This document shows positions 8,843 to 15,539 of a DNA stretch of 31,518 bases, piece by piece. The stretch's first letter is position 1. Every line of letters starts with the position of its first letter. Source of the DNA: DATKMP01 sp035541775. GTDB taxonomy: Bacteria; Bacteroidota; Ignavibacteria; UBA10030. The notes beneath the pieces were generated by a model that saw only the letters and a program-made list of their open reading frames with translations, made no database searches and was not told the origin of the DNA. The stretch is taken from the NCBI GenBank assembly GCA_035541775.1, contig DATKMP010000127.1, forward strand, positions 1-31,518, read 5' to 3'. The translations under genes were made by a program, and so were the position numbers.

Positions 8843-9003
8843 ACAATAATATTATTTAGCTTCTGCCACGCGAAGAACTGGGTCTCATTCCGCTTATAAG
8901 CTCGTTCGCTTTGAGCTTCGATAGACTTCTTCAGTTCTTCTTGAGTCTCGTCTTCTTTCAATCTATTATTTTATTACATTTAATCTAATGGAGCTTCCGA
9001 CAA
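8833..9003. repeat. Segment flanked by 14-bp direct repeats
   Basis: GGAGCTTCCGACAA occurs at 8833-8846 and again at 8990-9003, enclosing 143 bp. The enclosed DNA reads, on the minus strand, as a charged helical stretch (KKSIEAQSERAYKRNETQFF). Direct repeats around a short segment can mark an insertion or a duplication of the repeat unit. No transposase or terminal inverted repeats are seen, so the origin is open. Confidence 0.5.
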
Positions 9004-9008
9004 CAACA

Positions 9009-9049
9009 CTCCCAACCAGGTTCGCCTGCCAGCAGGCAGGGTTTGGGAG
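9009..9049. repeat. Long-stem hairpin repeat containing CCTGCC-AGCA-GGCAGG
   Basis: The outer arms CTCCCAACC and GGTTTGGGAG pair with a single bulge. Inside them, CCTGCC (9025-9030) pairs with GGCAGG (9035-9040) over an AGCA loop. The inner stem is shared with the third hairpin at 4579-4598, which supports a dispersed repeat family. Confidence 0.6.
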
Positions 9050-9181
9050 CGAGAAGAATGAATCACTTGATAGTGTGATACAAGATAGAATGAGGCATTG
9101 GTGCAATTGGCACAAGCAATGGTATCATGCCTGGTGAAAAAAATGTTCAATGAATGATAAGTTTAAAAAAGGAATTTGGAA

Positions 9182-11236
9182 ATGCATTGTTTCAATCGTG
9201 GCTTCTTGATACTCAGCGCTTATTGTCTCATTTTCTCGACAGCAGGTGCACAGGTTTCATCCGATATTCGGTATAATCAAATAGGGTTTTATCCTTCCAT
9301 GCAAAAAATTGCAGTTGTTCGTAATGCTTCGAATACGCCATTCTACATCGTTACCCCGTCCCAATCTGATACGCTTGTCAAAGGAATGCTTACAACCGCG
9401 CAGACGTACTCATCCTCCGGTGAATCGGTGAGTATAGCAGATTTCTCGGATCTAAAGACTCCCGGGACGTATCAACTCTTCGTGCCTGGCGTTGGATCTA
9501 CAATTCCATTTGTCGTGGAGCCGCGTGTGCATTTAAATCTTGCCATAGGAGCTTTGAAAGGATATTATTACCAGCGTGCATCAACTCCAATTTTACCGGC
9601 GTATGGCGGCATTTGGGCGCGTGCAAACGGACACCCAGATACGACAGTGCTGGTTCATCCATCGGCTGCTACAACGCAACGTGTATCCGGCACCATCATC
9701 TCATGCCCGCGAGGGTGGTACGATGCAGGTGATTATAATAAGTATGTTGTTAACTCCGGCATATCGACCTACACGATTCTTTCGACATACGAATGGTTCC
9801 CGGAATTCTGCGATCAGTTAACGACCAATATCCCGGAGAGCGGCAATGGAATTCCTGATATTTTGAATGAAGCATTATGGAATGTCCGCTGGCTCATGAC
9901 GATGCAAGATCCTAACGATGGAGGTGTGTACCACAAATGTACTGATGCGAACTTTGACGCATTCGAAATGCCCTGGTATGATACTCAAACGCGCTATGTT
10001 GTTCAAAAGTCCACGGCTTCTACGCTGGATTTTGCAGCGGTAATGGCACAAGCGGCACGGGTCACGGCAAAATTTTCTTCTGCGCTACCCGGTTTTTCAG
10101 ATTCATGCAAACAAGCTGCCCTCAGTGCGTGGAAGTGGGCACGACAAAATCCGGCTGTGTATTTTAATCAATCACAAATGAATGCACAGTTTTCGCCGGC
10201 CATCAATACGGGGGAATATGGCGACGGTGATGTAACAGACGAATTTGCATGGGCAGCTGCAGAACTATTTGTCACTACGGCGCAGGATTCGTTTCTCACT
10301 GTCGCCAATCCGCTTTCAGGTTCCGTCGATATTCCGGCATGGGCGAATGTGCGTGTACTCGGGATGAATACATTTGCGAAGTATTCCAAGACGATCGCCG
10401 CAAAGGTTGATACCAATTCCGTGCGATCAAGCTTAGTGGGGTGGACCAGTTGGCTCACATCACTTATTTCCTCGTCGCCATATCAAACGGTCATGGGTGC
10501 ACAATCATGGATGTTCAGCTGGGGAAGTAATTCTGTCGCGGCAAATCAGGGAATGGAGCTGCTTATAGCATTTCGCTTGACACAGGATAGTAGTTACTTG
10601 CGAGCGGCTCTTGGCAACCTGGATTACCTGCTTGGAAGGAATGCGACAACTTATTGCTTTGTCACTGGTTTCGGAAATCAATCACCGCAGCATATCCATC
10701 ACCGTATTTCCGCATCAGATGGTATTGCGGCTCCGATTCCCGGATTATTGGCCGGTGGCCCTAATCAAGGCAGAGACGATGGAGTTACAACCTATCCGTC
10801 AACGCTGCCTGCATTATCATATACGGATGATCAAAATTCGTATGCTTCCAATGAAATTGCGATCAATTGGAACGCGCCATTGGTTTTTCTTGCTATTGGT
10901 TTGGAGGCCATTCTATCACCCAATGGTTTGCCAACATCCACGACACAAGTGAATCCACCAAAAGAAGTGCCTCAGGGTTTCGCCCTTTACCAAAATTTTC
11001 CCAATCCGTTCAATCCGTCAACGGTTATTCGTTATTCGTTACCGGTTACGAATTATGCGCTCTTAAAAGTATACGACATTCTTGGAAGAGAAATAGCGAC
11101 GTTAGTGAACGAACGGCAAACGGCAGGAGTGCATCAAGTAGTTTTTAATGCATCGAAATTTGCAAGCGGTGTGTATTTTTATCAATTACAATGTGGAGCA
11201 ACATGTGTTACTAAAAAATTGGTATTGATGAAATAA
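9182..11236 (+). CDS. Secreted glycoside hydrolase family 9 (endoglucanase-like) with T9SS sorting domain
   Basis: This enzyme should hydrolyse beta-1,4-glucan (cellulose or a related glucan) outside the cell. From the ATG at 9182 the protein has 684 residues. Residues 1-23 are a signal peptide ending near AGAQ. Residues ~25-105 form an Ig-like CelD_N-type domain (IRYNQIGFYPSM start). Residues ~110-585 form the GH9 alpha-barrel. The catalytic region GWYDAGDYNKY supplies D181 and D184 (base/water-holding pair). The family signature FVTGFGNQSPQHIHHR is intact, and E558 in SNEIAINWNAP is the expected acid. The C-terminus (~600-684) is a T9SS type A sorting domain (NFPNPFNPSTVIRYSLP, YDILGREIATLV, SGVYFYQL). 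I chose ATG 9182, with AAAGGA about 9 bp upstream, over an in-frame TTG at 9176. No carbohydrate-binding module is visible. It is transcribed alone. Confidence 0.93.
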   Translation: MHCFNRGFLILSAYCLIFSTAGAQVSSDIRYNQIGFYPSMQKIAVVRNASNTPFYIVTPSQSDTLVKGMLTTAQTYSSSGESVSIADFSDLKTPGTYQLFVPGVGSTIPFVVEPRVHLNLAIGALKGYYYQRASTPILPAYGGIWARANGHPDTTVLVHPSAATTQRVSGTIISCPRGWYDAGDYNKYVVNSGISTYTILSTYEWFPEFCDQLTTNIPESGNGIPDILNEALWNVRWLMTMQDPNDGGVYHKCTDANFDAFEMPWYDTQTRYVVQKSTASTLDFAAVMAQAARVTAKFSSALPGFSDSCKQAALSAWKWARQNPAVYFNQSQMNAQFSPAINTGEYGDGDVTDEFAWAAAELFVTTAQDSFLTVANPLSGSVDIPAWANVRVLGMNTFAKYSKTIAAKVDTNSVRSSLVGWTSWLTSLISSSPYQTVMGAQSWMFSWGSNSVAANQGMELLIAFRLTQDSSYLRAALGNLDYLLGRNATTYCFVTGFGNQSPQHIHHRISASDGIAAPIPGLLAGGPNQGRDDGVTTYPSTLPALSYTDDQNSYASNEIAINWNAPLVFLAIGLEAILSPNGLPTSTTQVNPPKEVPQGFALYQNFPNPFNPSTVIRYSLPVTNYALLKVYDILGREIATLVNERQTAGVHQVVFNASKFASGVYFYQLQCGATCVTKKLVLMK

Positions 11237-11319
11237 CCATGAACAACGATGCAGACATTATTTTTCCACTATTTATATTTTCCCAGCCACTGCAACAGGC
11301 GTGAGGATGAATCCATTTC

Positions 11320-11363
11320 GTTTAAATTTTTTAAACCCCATCTCCCCTTTGATGAAGGGGAGA
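11320..11363. repeat. Tandem palindromes after the GH9 gene
   Basis: An AT-rich palindrome, GTTTAAA-TTT-TTTAAAC, is followed by a 9-bp stem TCTCCCCTT with a TGATG loop. The latter resembles the 'CCCC...TTTGATGAAGGGG' dispersed module common in this type of genome. It lies about 80 bp downstream of the GH9 stop and might end its transcript, but it has no downstream U-tract. Confidence 0.5.
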
Positions 11364-11585
11364 AAAAATCGGAAGAGACCGGAAGCGAGAAGAAAATGAT
11401 AGAAATATAAATCAAGATGGGAAAAAGTACAACGATCACCATCAAGTTGCCGGTGAAGAAATAATTGTATAAGAATTTTTACACACCGACACTATTGTGA
11501 AATTCATTCGACCTAAAGCCGCCTTCCTTCGATCATAAATAGTCATCGATCAATTTTTGTATCTGAGCACCATCTCATTTTAATT

Positions 11586-11634
11586 TTCAAGTTGCGATAT
11601 AAATGAATGAGGTTTATTTCATATTCAACTTGAA
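11586..11634. promoter_or_regulatory. Inverted repeat, possible enhancer-binding site
   Basis: TTCAAGTTG (11586-11594) is mirrored by CAACTTGAA (11626-11634), a perfect 9-bp inverted repeat with a 31-bp spacer. Its centre is about 130 bp upstream of the sigma-54-like -12 element, the distance usual for binding sites of sigma-54 activators. The role is inferred from position only. Confidence 0.4.
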
Positions 11635-11725
11635 GAGAAATAAATCTAAATAAAAACATCTGGCGAATATCGGACAACAAAAAATACTTCCATCGGAAAA
11701 ACACTTTAAATTCCAACAAAATCTT

Positions 11726-11742
11726 TTGGCATGGAACTTGTA
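11726..11742 (+). promoter_or_regulatory. Sigma-54 (RpoN) type -24/-12 promoter candidate
   Basis: TTGGCATGGAACTTGTA follows the RpoN consensus YTGGCACGRNNNTTGCW at all but two informative positions (C to T in the -24 element, C to T in the -12 element). The spacing between the -24 GG (11728-11729) and the -12 G (11740) is the required one. It lies about 95 bp upstream of the ATG of the 68-codon gene, and an inverted repeat lies upstream of it. Confidence 0.5.
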
Positions 11743-11836
11743 TCGGGTGTGGCGATGCTATTCTTTATTTTTTATTTGCATCGGAATCAAATGTACGCGT
11801 AACTCATTGCGCTCACTATAAAATAGGAGATCAACC

Positions 11837-12043
11837 ATGGCTGGGAAAATAAAAATCGCAATTAATAAAATTATTGAAGACCGATCGAAAGGCAATGCGA
11901 CGCTTGCGACGACGACAAGGACCAAAATGTTATTAAAAGGGATTGATGTCAACAGTTACAATGAACATTCGCCTGATGATCCGGCTATTTTGAAGAAGGT
12001 GAAAGAAGTAGCGGACGAACTCGGCATTAATATTCTTATTTAG
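11837..12043 (+). CDS. 68-residue protein of unknown function, partner of the FIST gene
   Basis: I do not recognise a named family with certainty. The protein is small, basic at the N-terminus (MAGKIKIAINKIIEDRSKGN), with a central TTTRTKMLLKGID and an acidic, helical C-terminus (DDPAILKKVKEVADELGINILI). It has no signal peptide or membrane segment, so it should be cytoplasmic. The ATG at 11837 has a strong ribosome-binding site (AGGAG at 11825-11829, 7 bp spacing). It ends 24 bp before the FIST gene, whose leader repeats almost the same ATAGGAGATCA box, so the two are most likely one operon. The pattern 'KGID...Y...SPDDPAIL' suggests a compact helical or wHTH-like fold, but that is a guess. 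Coding looks real because of the good start and the tight spacing. Confidence 0.75.
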   Translation: MAGKIKIAINKIIEDRSKGNATLATTTRTKMLLKGIDVNSYNEHSPDDPAILKKVKEVADELGINILI

Positions 12044-12067
12044 TTTTAATTATAGGAGATCATTTTC

Positions 12068-13186
12068 ATGAGTATCAAAGTTTCATATTCTACCCAAAAA
12101 GAAATCGTTCGAGCTGCACACGACCTTAAAAGCCAGTTCGGGACATTAAATCCCGCACTCGTTATTTTCTTTGCATCAACAGCATTTGACCCTGCCTCCA
12201 TCAGCAAAGTTATGCACGACACGTTTTCTCCGGCTACCGTATTCGGATGCTCAACCTCGGGGGAACTTGTCAGCGGTGCCATGCTTAAAAATTCCATTGT
12301 TGCCATGGCATTCGATGCGGCCAGCGTAAAAAGCACTCACATCGAAATACTTCAAAACGTAAAAACTGAAAAAAATATACGGCCGAAAATTAAAACGATG
12401 CTCGGCGCATTTGAAAAATATGCGAAGTGCCCGGCGCTGGAAATTGATGTCAATAAATATCTCGGTCTCATTCTGATAGACGGCTTATCGTTGTCGGAAG
12501 AACGCATTATGGACGCCGTGGGTGATCTGACGAATGTAACGTTTATCGGCGGTTCGGCCGGAGACGATTTAAAATTTTCTGCAACATATATCTATGCCCA
12601 AGGCCGCGTGTATACTGACGCAGCTCTTTTTGCTCTTCTTGAACCCGCCAATGGCTTCGATATTATCAAAACGCAAAGTTTTCAACAAACGGGGAAAACA
12701 CTTGTTGCAACTAAAGTCGATGAAGCGACCCGTACGGTAATGGAATTCGATGGACAACCTGCTGCAAAGAGGTATGCGGAAGTGTTGGGAACGACGGTTG
12801 CCGATGTATCGAAACTTTTTATGAAACATCCGCTGGGTCTTATGGTGAATGGAGAACCATTTGTGCGGAGTCCACAGCGCATCGACCATGGAAATGTCGT
12901 GTTTTATTGCAATATCAAAGAAGGAATGGCGTTATCCCTGCTAAACTCGACCGACATTATCGCGGATACAAAAAAATCGATTGAAGCAAAACAACAAACT
13001 GCAGGTACAATTTCCGGAATCATCAATTTTCATTGCATTCTTCGAACGCTGGATTTGGAACAGCAGGGCGCAACGGATCAGTACGGAAAAGTATTTGCGA
13101 ATATACCTTCAATCGGTTTTAGTACGTACGGAGAAGAATATATCGGCCATATCAATCAAACATCTACGATGGTAGTGTTCAAGTAA
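12068..13186 (+). CDS. FIST-domain sensory protein
   Basis: The 372-residue protein consists of FIST_N (about residues 30-225) and FIST_C (about 230-350). FIST is a predicted small-ligand (possibly amino-acid) sensing module found in signal-transduction proteins. Recognisable blocks are VFGCSTSGELVSG (58-70), FIGGSAGDD (159-167) and, in the C-terminal part, HPLGLMVNGEPFVRSP and SIGFSTYGEEY. No kinase, GGDEF, chemotaxis or membrane domain is attached, so it is a stand-alone cytoplasmic FIST protein and would need a partner to pass on a signal. The 68-residue product of the gene 24 bp upstream is the obvious candidate. The start at 12068 is supported by AGGAG about 12 bp upstream. A strong hairpin follows the stop. 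The pair is preceded by a sigma-54-like promoter. Confidence 0.9.
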   Translation: MSIKVSYSTQKEIVRAAHDLKSQFGTLNPALVIFFASTAFDPASISKVMHDTFSPATVFGCSTSGELVSGAMLKNSIVAMAFDAASVKSTHIEILQNVKTEKNIRPKIKTMLGAFEKYAKCPALEIDVNKYLGLILIDGLSLSEERIMDAVGDLTNVTFIGGSAGDDLKFSATYIYAQGRVYTDAALFALLEPANGFDIIKTQSFQQTGKTLVATKVDEATRTVMEFDGQPAAKRYAEVLGTTVADVSKLFMKHPLGLMVNGEPFVRSPQRIDHGNVVFYCNIKEGMALSLLNSTDIIADTKKSIEAKQQTAGTISGIINFHCILRTLDLEQQGATDQYGKVFANIPSIGFSTYGEEYIGHINQTSTMVVFK

Positions 13187-13200
13187 TCGTACCGACAGAG

Positions 13201-13234
13201 GATGCTCTCTTTTGAGACAATAAAAGAGAGCATC
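13201..13234 (+). terminator. Strong hairpin after the FIST gene
   Basis: GATGCTCTCTTTT pairs perfectly over 13 bp with AAAAGAGAGCATC, with an 8-nt loop, starting 15 bp after the stop codon. The A/T-rich base of the loop side and the AATTAATTCTATTCTT tail make it a likely intrinsic terminator, although the U-run is imperfect. Confidence 0.65.
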
Positions 13235-13391
13235 AATTAATTCTATTCTTCACATCAAAAAATAATCGTAGAAAATAATTTAGTGTTTGTGGCTTATCAT
13301 TTTGCATCCAATCGTTTTGCGCTGGGAAAACTCATTTGGAAGCTTCGGAGTGATTATTCTTTCCTATATTCCGCCGATTCAACGCAACGAG

Positions 13392-13698
13392 TTAACCGGA
13401 TTGATTGTTGAACGCATGATCGTTCTCCTGATTCGATCCGCTTTGCCAATGCCATGTTCCCGAAGCCGTTGCAACTATGCGGACAATAAATTTGTTTCCG
13501 CCGCCCCAGAATCCATAAATGAGCTTTGAAAAATTTGGACCCTGAAATTCCACCAGGCATGTAACATCGGTATAAGAGTTTGATGTTCTTGCGATACAGT
13601 GAGCGTCACTTCTCCCATGGATGAATTTGCTGGGAACTTTTGGCAATCGCACAAGAAGATAACAGGATAAGAGCGAGAAATATTTTTTGAAATTTCAT
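13392..13698 (-). pseudogene. Remnant of a secreted DUF5060 (apiosidase-like) glycosyl hydrolase
   Basis: On the minus strand, ATG 13698 opens a lipoprotein-like or secretory signal (MKFQKIFLALILLSSCAIAK) and continues QQIHPWEK to a stop near 13610. One base shift restores VTLTVSQEH. A second single-base shift near 13580 restores NSYTDVTCLVEFQGPNF, then LIYGFWGGGNKFIVRI and TASGTWHWQSGS up to NNQSG before a stop at 13392. Joined together this is the DUF5060 N-terminal beta-sandwich found in front of DUF4038 apiosidase-like GH domains ('W..V.L.....NPY.DV...F.GP..G.......GFWDGG....RF.P...G.W.Y'). The catalytic domain is absent; at best weak traces continue to about 13305. The gene is therefore dead: two frameshifts and a truncation. 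It is the only minus-strand gene in this stretch. Confidence 0.75.
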
Positions 13699-13853
13699 AT
13701 TCATCAATAAAATATTCATTATTTTATTCCTCACGGATACAAAAATAATTGCTGAAGTCAAAGAGCGAATGCCATCATCGAGCGACGTACATTTTTGAAA
13801 ATCTAAAAATACCAAAACCAAGATCGACCAACCATAACCCAGCGAGGTACACT

Positions 13854-14390
13854 ATGAACGAAATTGTTGCAAGCAGTTTTGCCGAAGGATTGGTTTCACA
13901 ACAACCGGCAGTCGAATATGCGGATAAGCTTATGTTGTACGGACAATTTGTCGGCGATTGGGTTGCCGAGACGGTAGAATATCCCGATGATGGAGACATC
14001 AAACATTCGCAGTGGGATATTCGATTTGCATGGGTTCTCGAAGGCCGGGCAATTCAAGACCTCTGGATTACTCCTGTGCGCAATGAAAAACATATCGGCT
14101 GGTCTGAACCGGGCAATCGGTACAGCACGACGATGCGCATTTACGATCCGAAGATAGATGCATGGCATATTCTCTGGATCAATCCGCCGGGCGGAATCGT
14201 TGTGCGTCAGATCGGACGGAAAGTTGGAAACGACATCGTTCAAGTCGGCGAGATCGATGCGAAGGGATTTCAATCCCGCTGGGTGTACCGCGATATTACG
14301 CCGAATAGTTTCCGCTGGTGCAATGAACGCACGATTGATCAAGGAATTACATGGAAGTTGATGCAGGAGATGAAAGCGAAAAGAGTGTAA
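13854..14390 (+). CDS. Conserved calycin/lipocalin-like hypothetical protein
   Basis: The 178-residue protein has no signal peptide and is probably cytoplasmic. It shows the strand-rich pattern of a family of small uncharacterised barrel proteins: QFVGDWVAETVEY, then FAWVLEGRAIQDLWITP, RIYDPKIDAWHILWINP, QIGRKVGNDIVQVGE and YRDITPNSFRWCNERT. The 'LEGRAIQD.W..P' and 'YDPKID.W...WINP' blocks are typical of DUF1579-like or related lipocalin-style proteins; the ligand is unknown. I chose the ATG at 13854 because GAGG lies 6 bp upstream and the conserved part begins after it. An in-frame start at 13749 would add 35 residues with no family support. It stands alone, 105 bp before the metallo-hydrolase gene, and may be co-transcribed with it. 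Confidence 0.75.
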   Translation: MNEIVASSFAEGLVSQQPAVEYADKLMLYGQFVGDWVAETVEYPDDGDIKHSQWDIRFAWVLEGRAIQDLWITPVRNEKHIGWSEPGNRYSTTMRIYDPKIDAWHILWINPPGGIVVRQIGRKVGNDIVQVGEIDAKGFQSRWVYRDITPNSFRWCNERTIDQGITWKLMQEMKAKRV

Positions 14391-14495
14391 AATATTTTAT
14401 ATATCTATGGAATCATTTTCTACATTTATAGAGGTGTTTATGACACCATCAAAAAATTTATCAGTCTCGCCGGTATGATGGAAGGAAAAAATTAA

Positions 14496-15314
14496 ATGAA
14501 CAAAATTACGACACTTGTTACTGTACTATTTTGTCTAGGATGCTGTTTCTTTATTGCATGCGAATCCTCGCAATATGCCACGGTGACCACGACCAAATTA
14601 GAAGACAATATGTGGGTGCTGGAAGGTTCCGATCACACCGATATGTTTTTGGTGGAAGGAAAAGAGAAAGCGTTATTAATCGATACCGGTACAAAAGTAA
14701 AAGGCCTTGATATGATTGTCAGTCACCTTACATCAAAACCGGTGATGGTCGTTATTACGCATGCACACGATGATCATGCCGGCAACATCAATTATTTTCC
14801 GGAAATATGGATGCATGCTGCTGATACGGTGATCTTGAAAAAAGGGTACACGGGCAAAATTCATTTTGTGAACGACGGAGATGTTTTTGATCTGGGCGGA
14901 ACGCAAATCGAAGTGCGACACATGCCGGCACACACACCGGGTTCGATTGTGCTGATTGATCGTAAAGCCGGAAACTGCTACTCAGGCGATGCGTTCGGTT
15001 CCAACGATGTGTGGCTGCAACTGAAACCGCTTGCTCCGATGCAGATGTACGTCAACTCATGCCGCAAGATGGAAGCGTTGATGGACAGCGGTATCACCAA
15101 AATTTACTGCGGCCATTACTATTATGTCAAAAAACCGTTCGATAAATTTTATATAACATCGATGCGAGAGTTGGCTGAATCGTTGATCAACGGTACCGCG
15201 CCCGAAGCAAAACCGTACCATGCAAAAGTGGGCTGTCCGAATCCGATGTATGTCACCAAAGGTCCGGCAACGATTGTGTTCGATCCGGATTATCTCAACA
15301 AAAAGAAAGAATAA
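14496..15314 (+). CDS. MBL-fold metallo-hydrolase, probable lipoprotein
   Basis: The 272-residue protein begins with a lipoprotein-type signal (lipobox FIAC, C22), so it should be anchored on a membrane facing the periplasm or outside. The rest is a metallo-beta-lactamase fold. The Zn-binding HxHxDH motif is intact (H89-A-H91-D-D93-H94 in ITHAHDDHAGN). The next ligands lie in HMPAHTPGSIVLID and CYSGDAFG, and a late H occurs in YCGHYYYV. The substrate cannot be told; the 'LIDTG...HAHDDHAGN' layout is shared by hydroxyacylglutathione hydrolase-like and quorum-quenching or beta-lactamase-like enzymes. The ATG at 14496 follows GGAAGGAAAAAA. It is followed by a REP-like repeat and the convergent lysA. 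Confidence 0.85.
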   Translation: MNKITTLVTVLFCLGCCFFIACESSQYATVTTTKLEDNMWVLEGSDHTDMFLVEGKEKALLIDTGTKVKGLDMIVSHLTSKPVMVVITHAHDDHAGNINYFPEIWMHAADTVILKKGYTGKIHFVNDGDVFDLGGTQIEVRHMPAHTPGSIVLIDRKAGNCYSGDAFGSNDVWLQLKPLAPMQMYVNSCRKMEALMDSGITKIYCGHYYYVKKPFDKFYITSMRELAESLINGTAPEAKPYHAKVGCPNPMYVTKGPATIVFDPDYLNKKKE

Positions 15315-15454
15315 GGCCTTACGAACGGAAGATTCTGTAGCACAAGAAAGATGAAAAACATCATATTCTTTGTCGCCGATTCTTCCTGCTTTGCATTTGC
15401 GGTATTCCCTCTTTTATTTTTTCTTGGGTTCAATACTCCGACGCCTGCGTCGTC

Positions 15455-15506
15455 ATTCCCGCGAAACCGGGAATCCAGTGTAAGAGACTCCCGCGTACGC
15501 GGGAGT
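15455..15506. repeat. REP-like double hairpin (ATTCCCG...CGGGAAT type)
   Basis: ATTCCCG-CGAAAC-CGGGAAT (15455-15474) is followed 12 bp later by the perfect palindrome ACTCCCGCGTACGCGGGAGT (15487-15506). This pair, together with the linking CCAGTG sequence, is one of the most widespread dispersed bacterial intergenic repeats. It lies between the convergent metallo-hydrolase and lysA genes, where it could serve as a two-way transcript stop. The open frames crossing it on both strands are artefacts. Confidence 0.8.
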
Positions 15507-15539
15507 GACACGATACCCCACTGCTTGCGGCGGGGAGAT

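Larger units (their letters stand above)
8714..9181. other. 468-bp gap made mostly of hairpin repeats
   Basis: The gap contains a GCGACGTC-TCGT-GACGTCGC hairpin at 8783-8802, a CGGAAGC-GGA-GCTTCCG hairpin at 8826-8842, a 14-bp direct repeat (8833-8846 and 8990-9003) and a long hairpin at 9009-9049. On the minus strand a 96-codon open frame covers 8671-8961 (starts MKEDETQEELKK). Its second half only reads through the repeats and the end of the pseudogene, so I do not call it as a gene. The last ~120 bp must carry the promoter of the GH9 gene; a weak sigma-54-like match is at 9107-9123. Confidence 0.55.
11237..11836. other. 600-bp gap: repeats, an inverted repeat and a sigma-54-like promoter
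   Basis: From left to right, the gap holds a GTTTAAA-TTT-TTTAAAC palindrome (11320-11336) and a TCTCCCCTT-TGATG-AAGGGGAGA hairpin (11341-11363). Then come a 15-codon micro-ORF at 11417-11464 (MGKSTTITIKLPVKK, no ribosome-binding site I trust), an inverted repeat (11586-11634) and a sigma-54-like promoter (11726-11742). No protein gene is supported. Confidence 0.6.

Noticed and set aside
4538..9049. CRISPR array
   Set aside because: The repeated stems are not regularly spaced and there are no spacers or cas genes.
13287..13529. 80-codon plus-strand frame
   Set aside because: It is antisense to the DUF5060 remnant and has no support of its own.
15290..15511. 73-codon minus-strand frame (MSLPRTRESLTLDSRFRGN...)
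   Set aside because: A translation of the REP-like hairpin repeat, a classic false gene.
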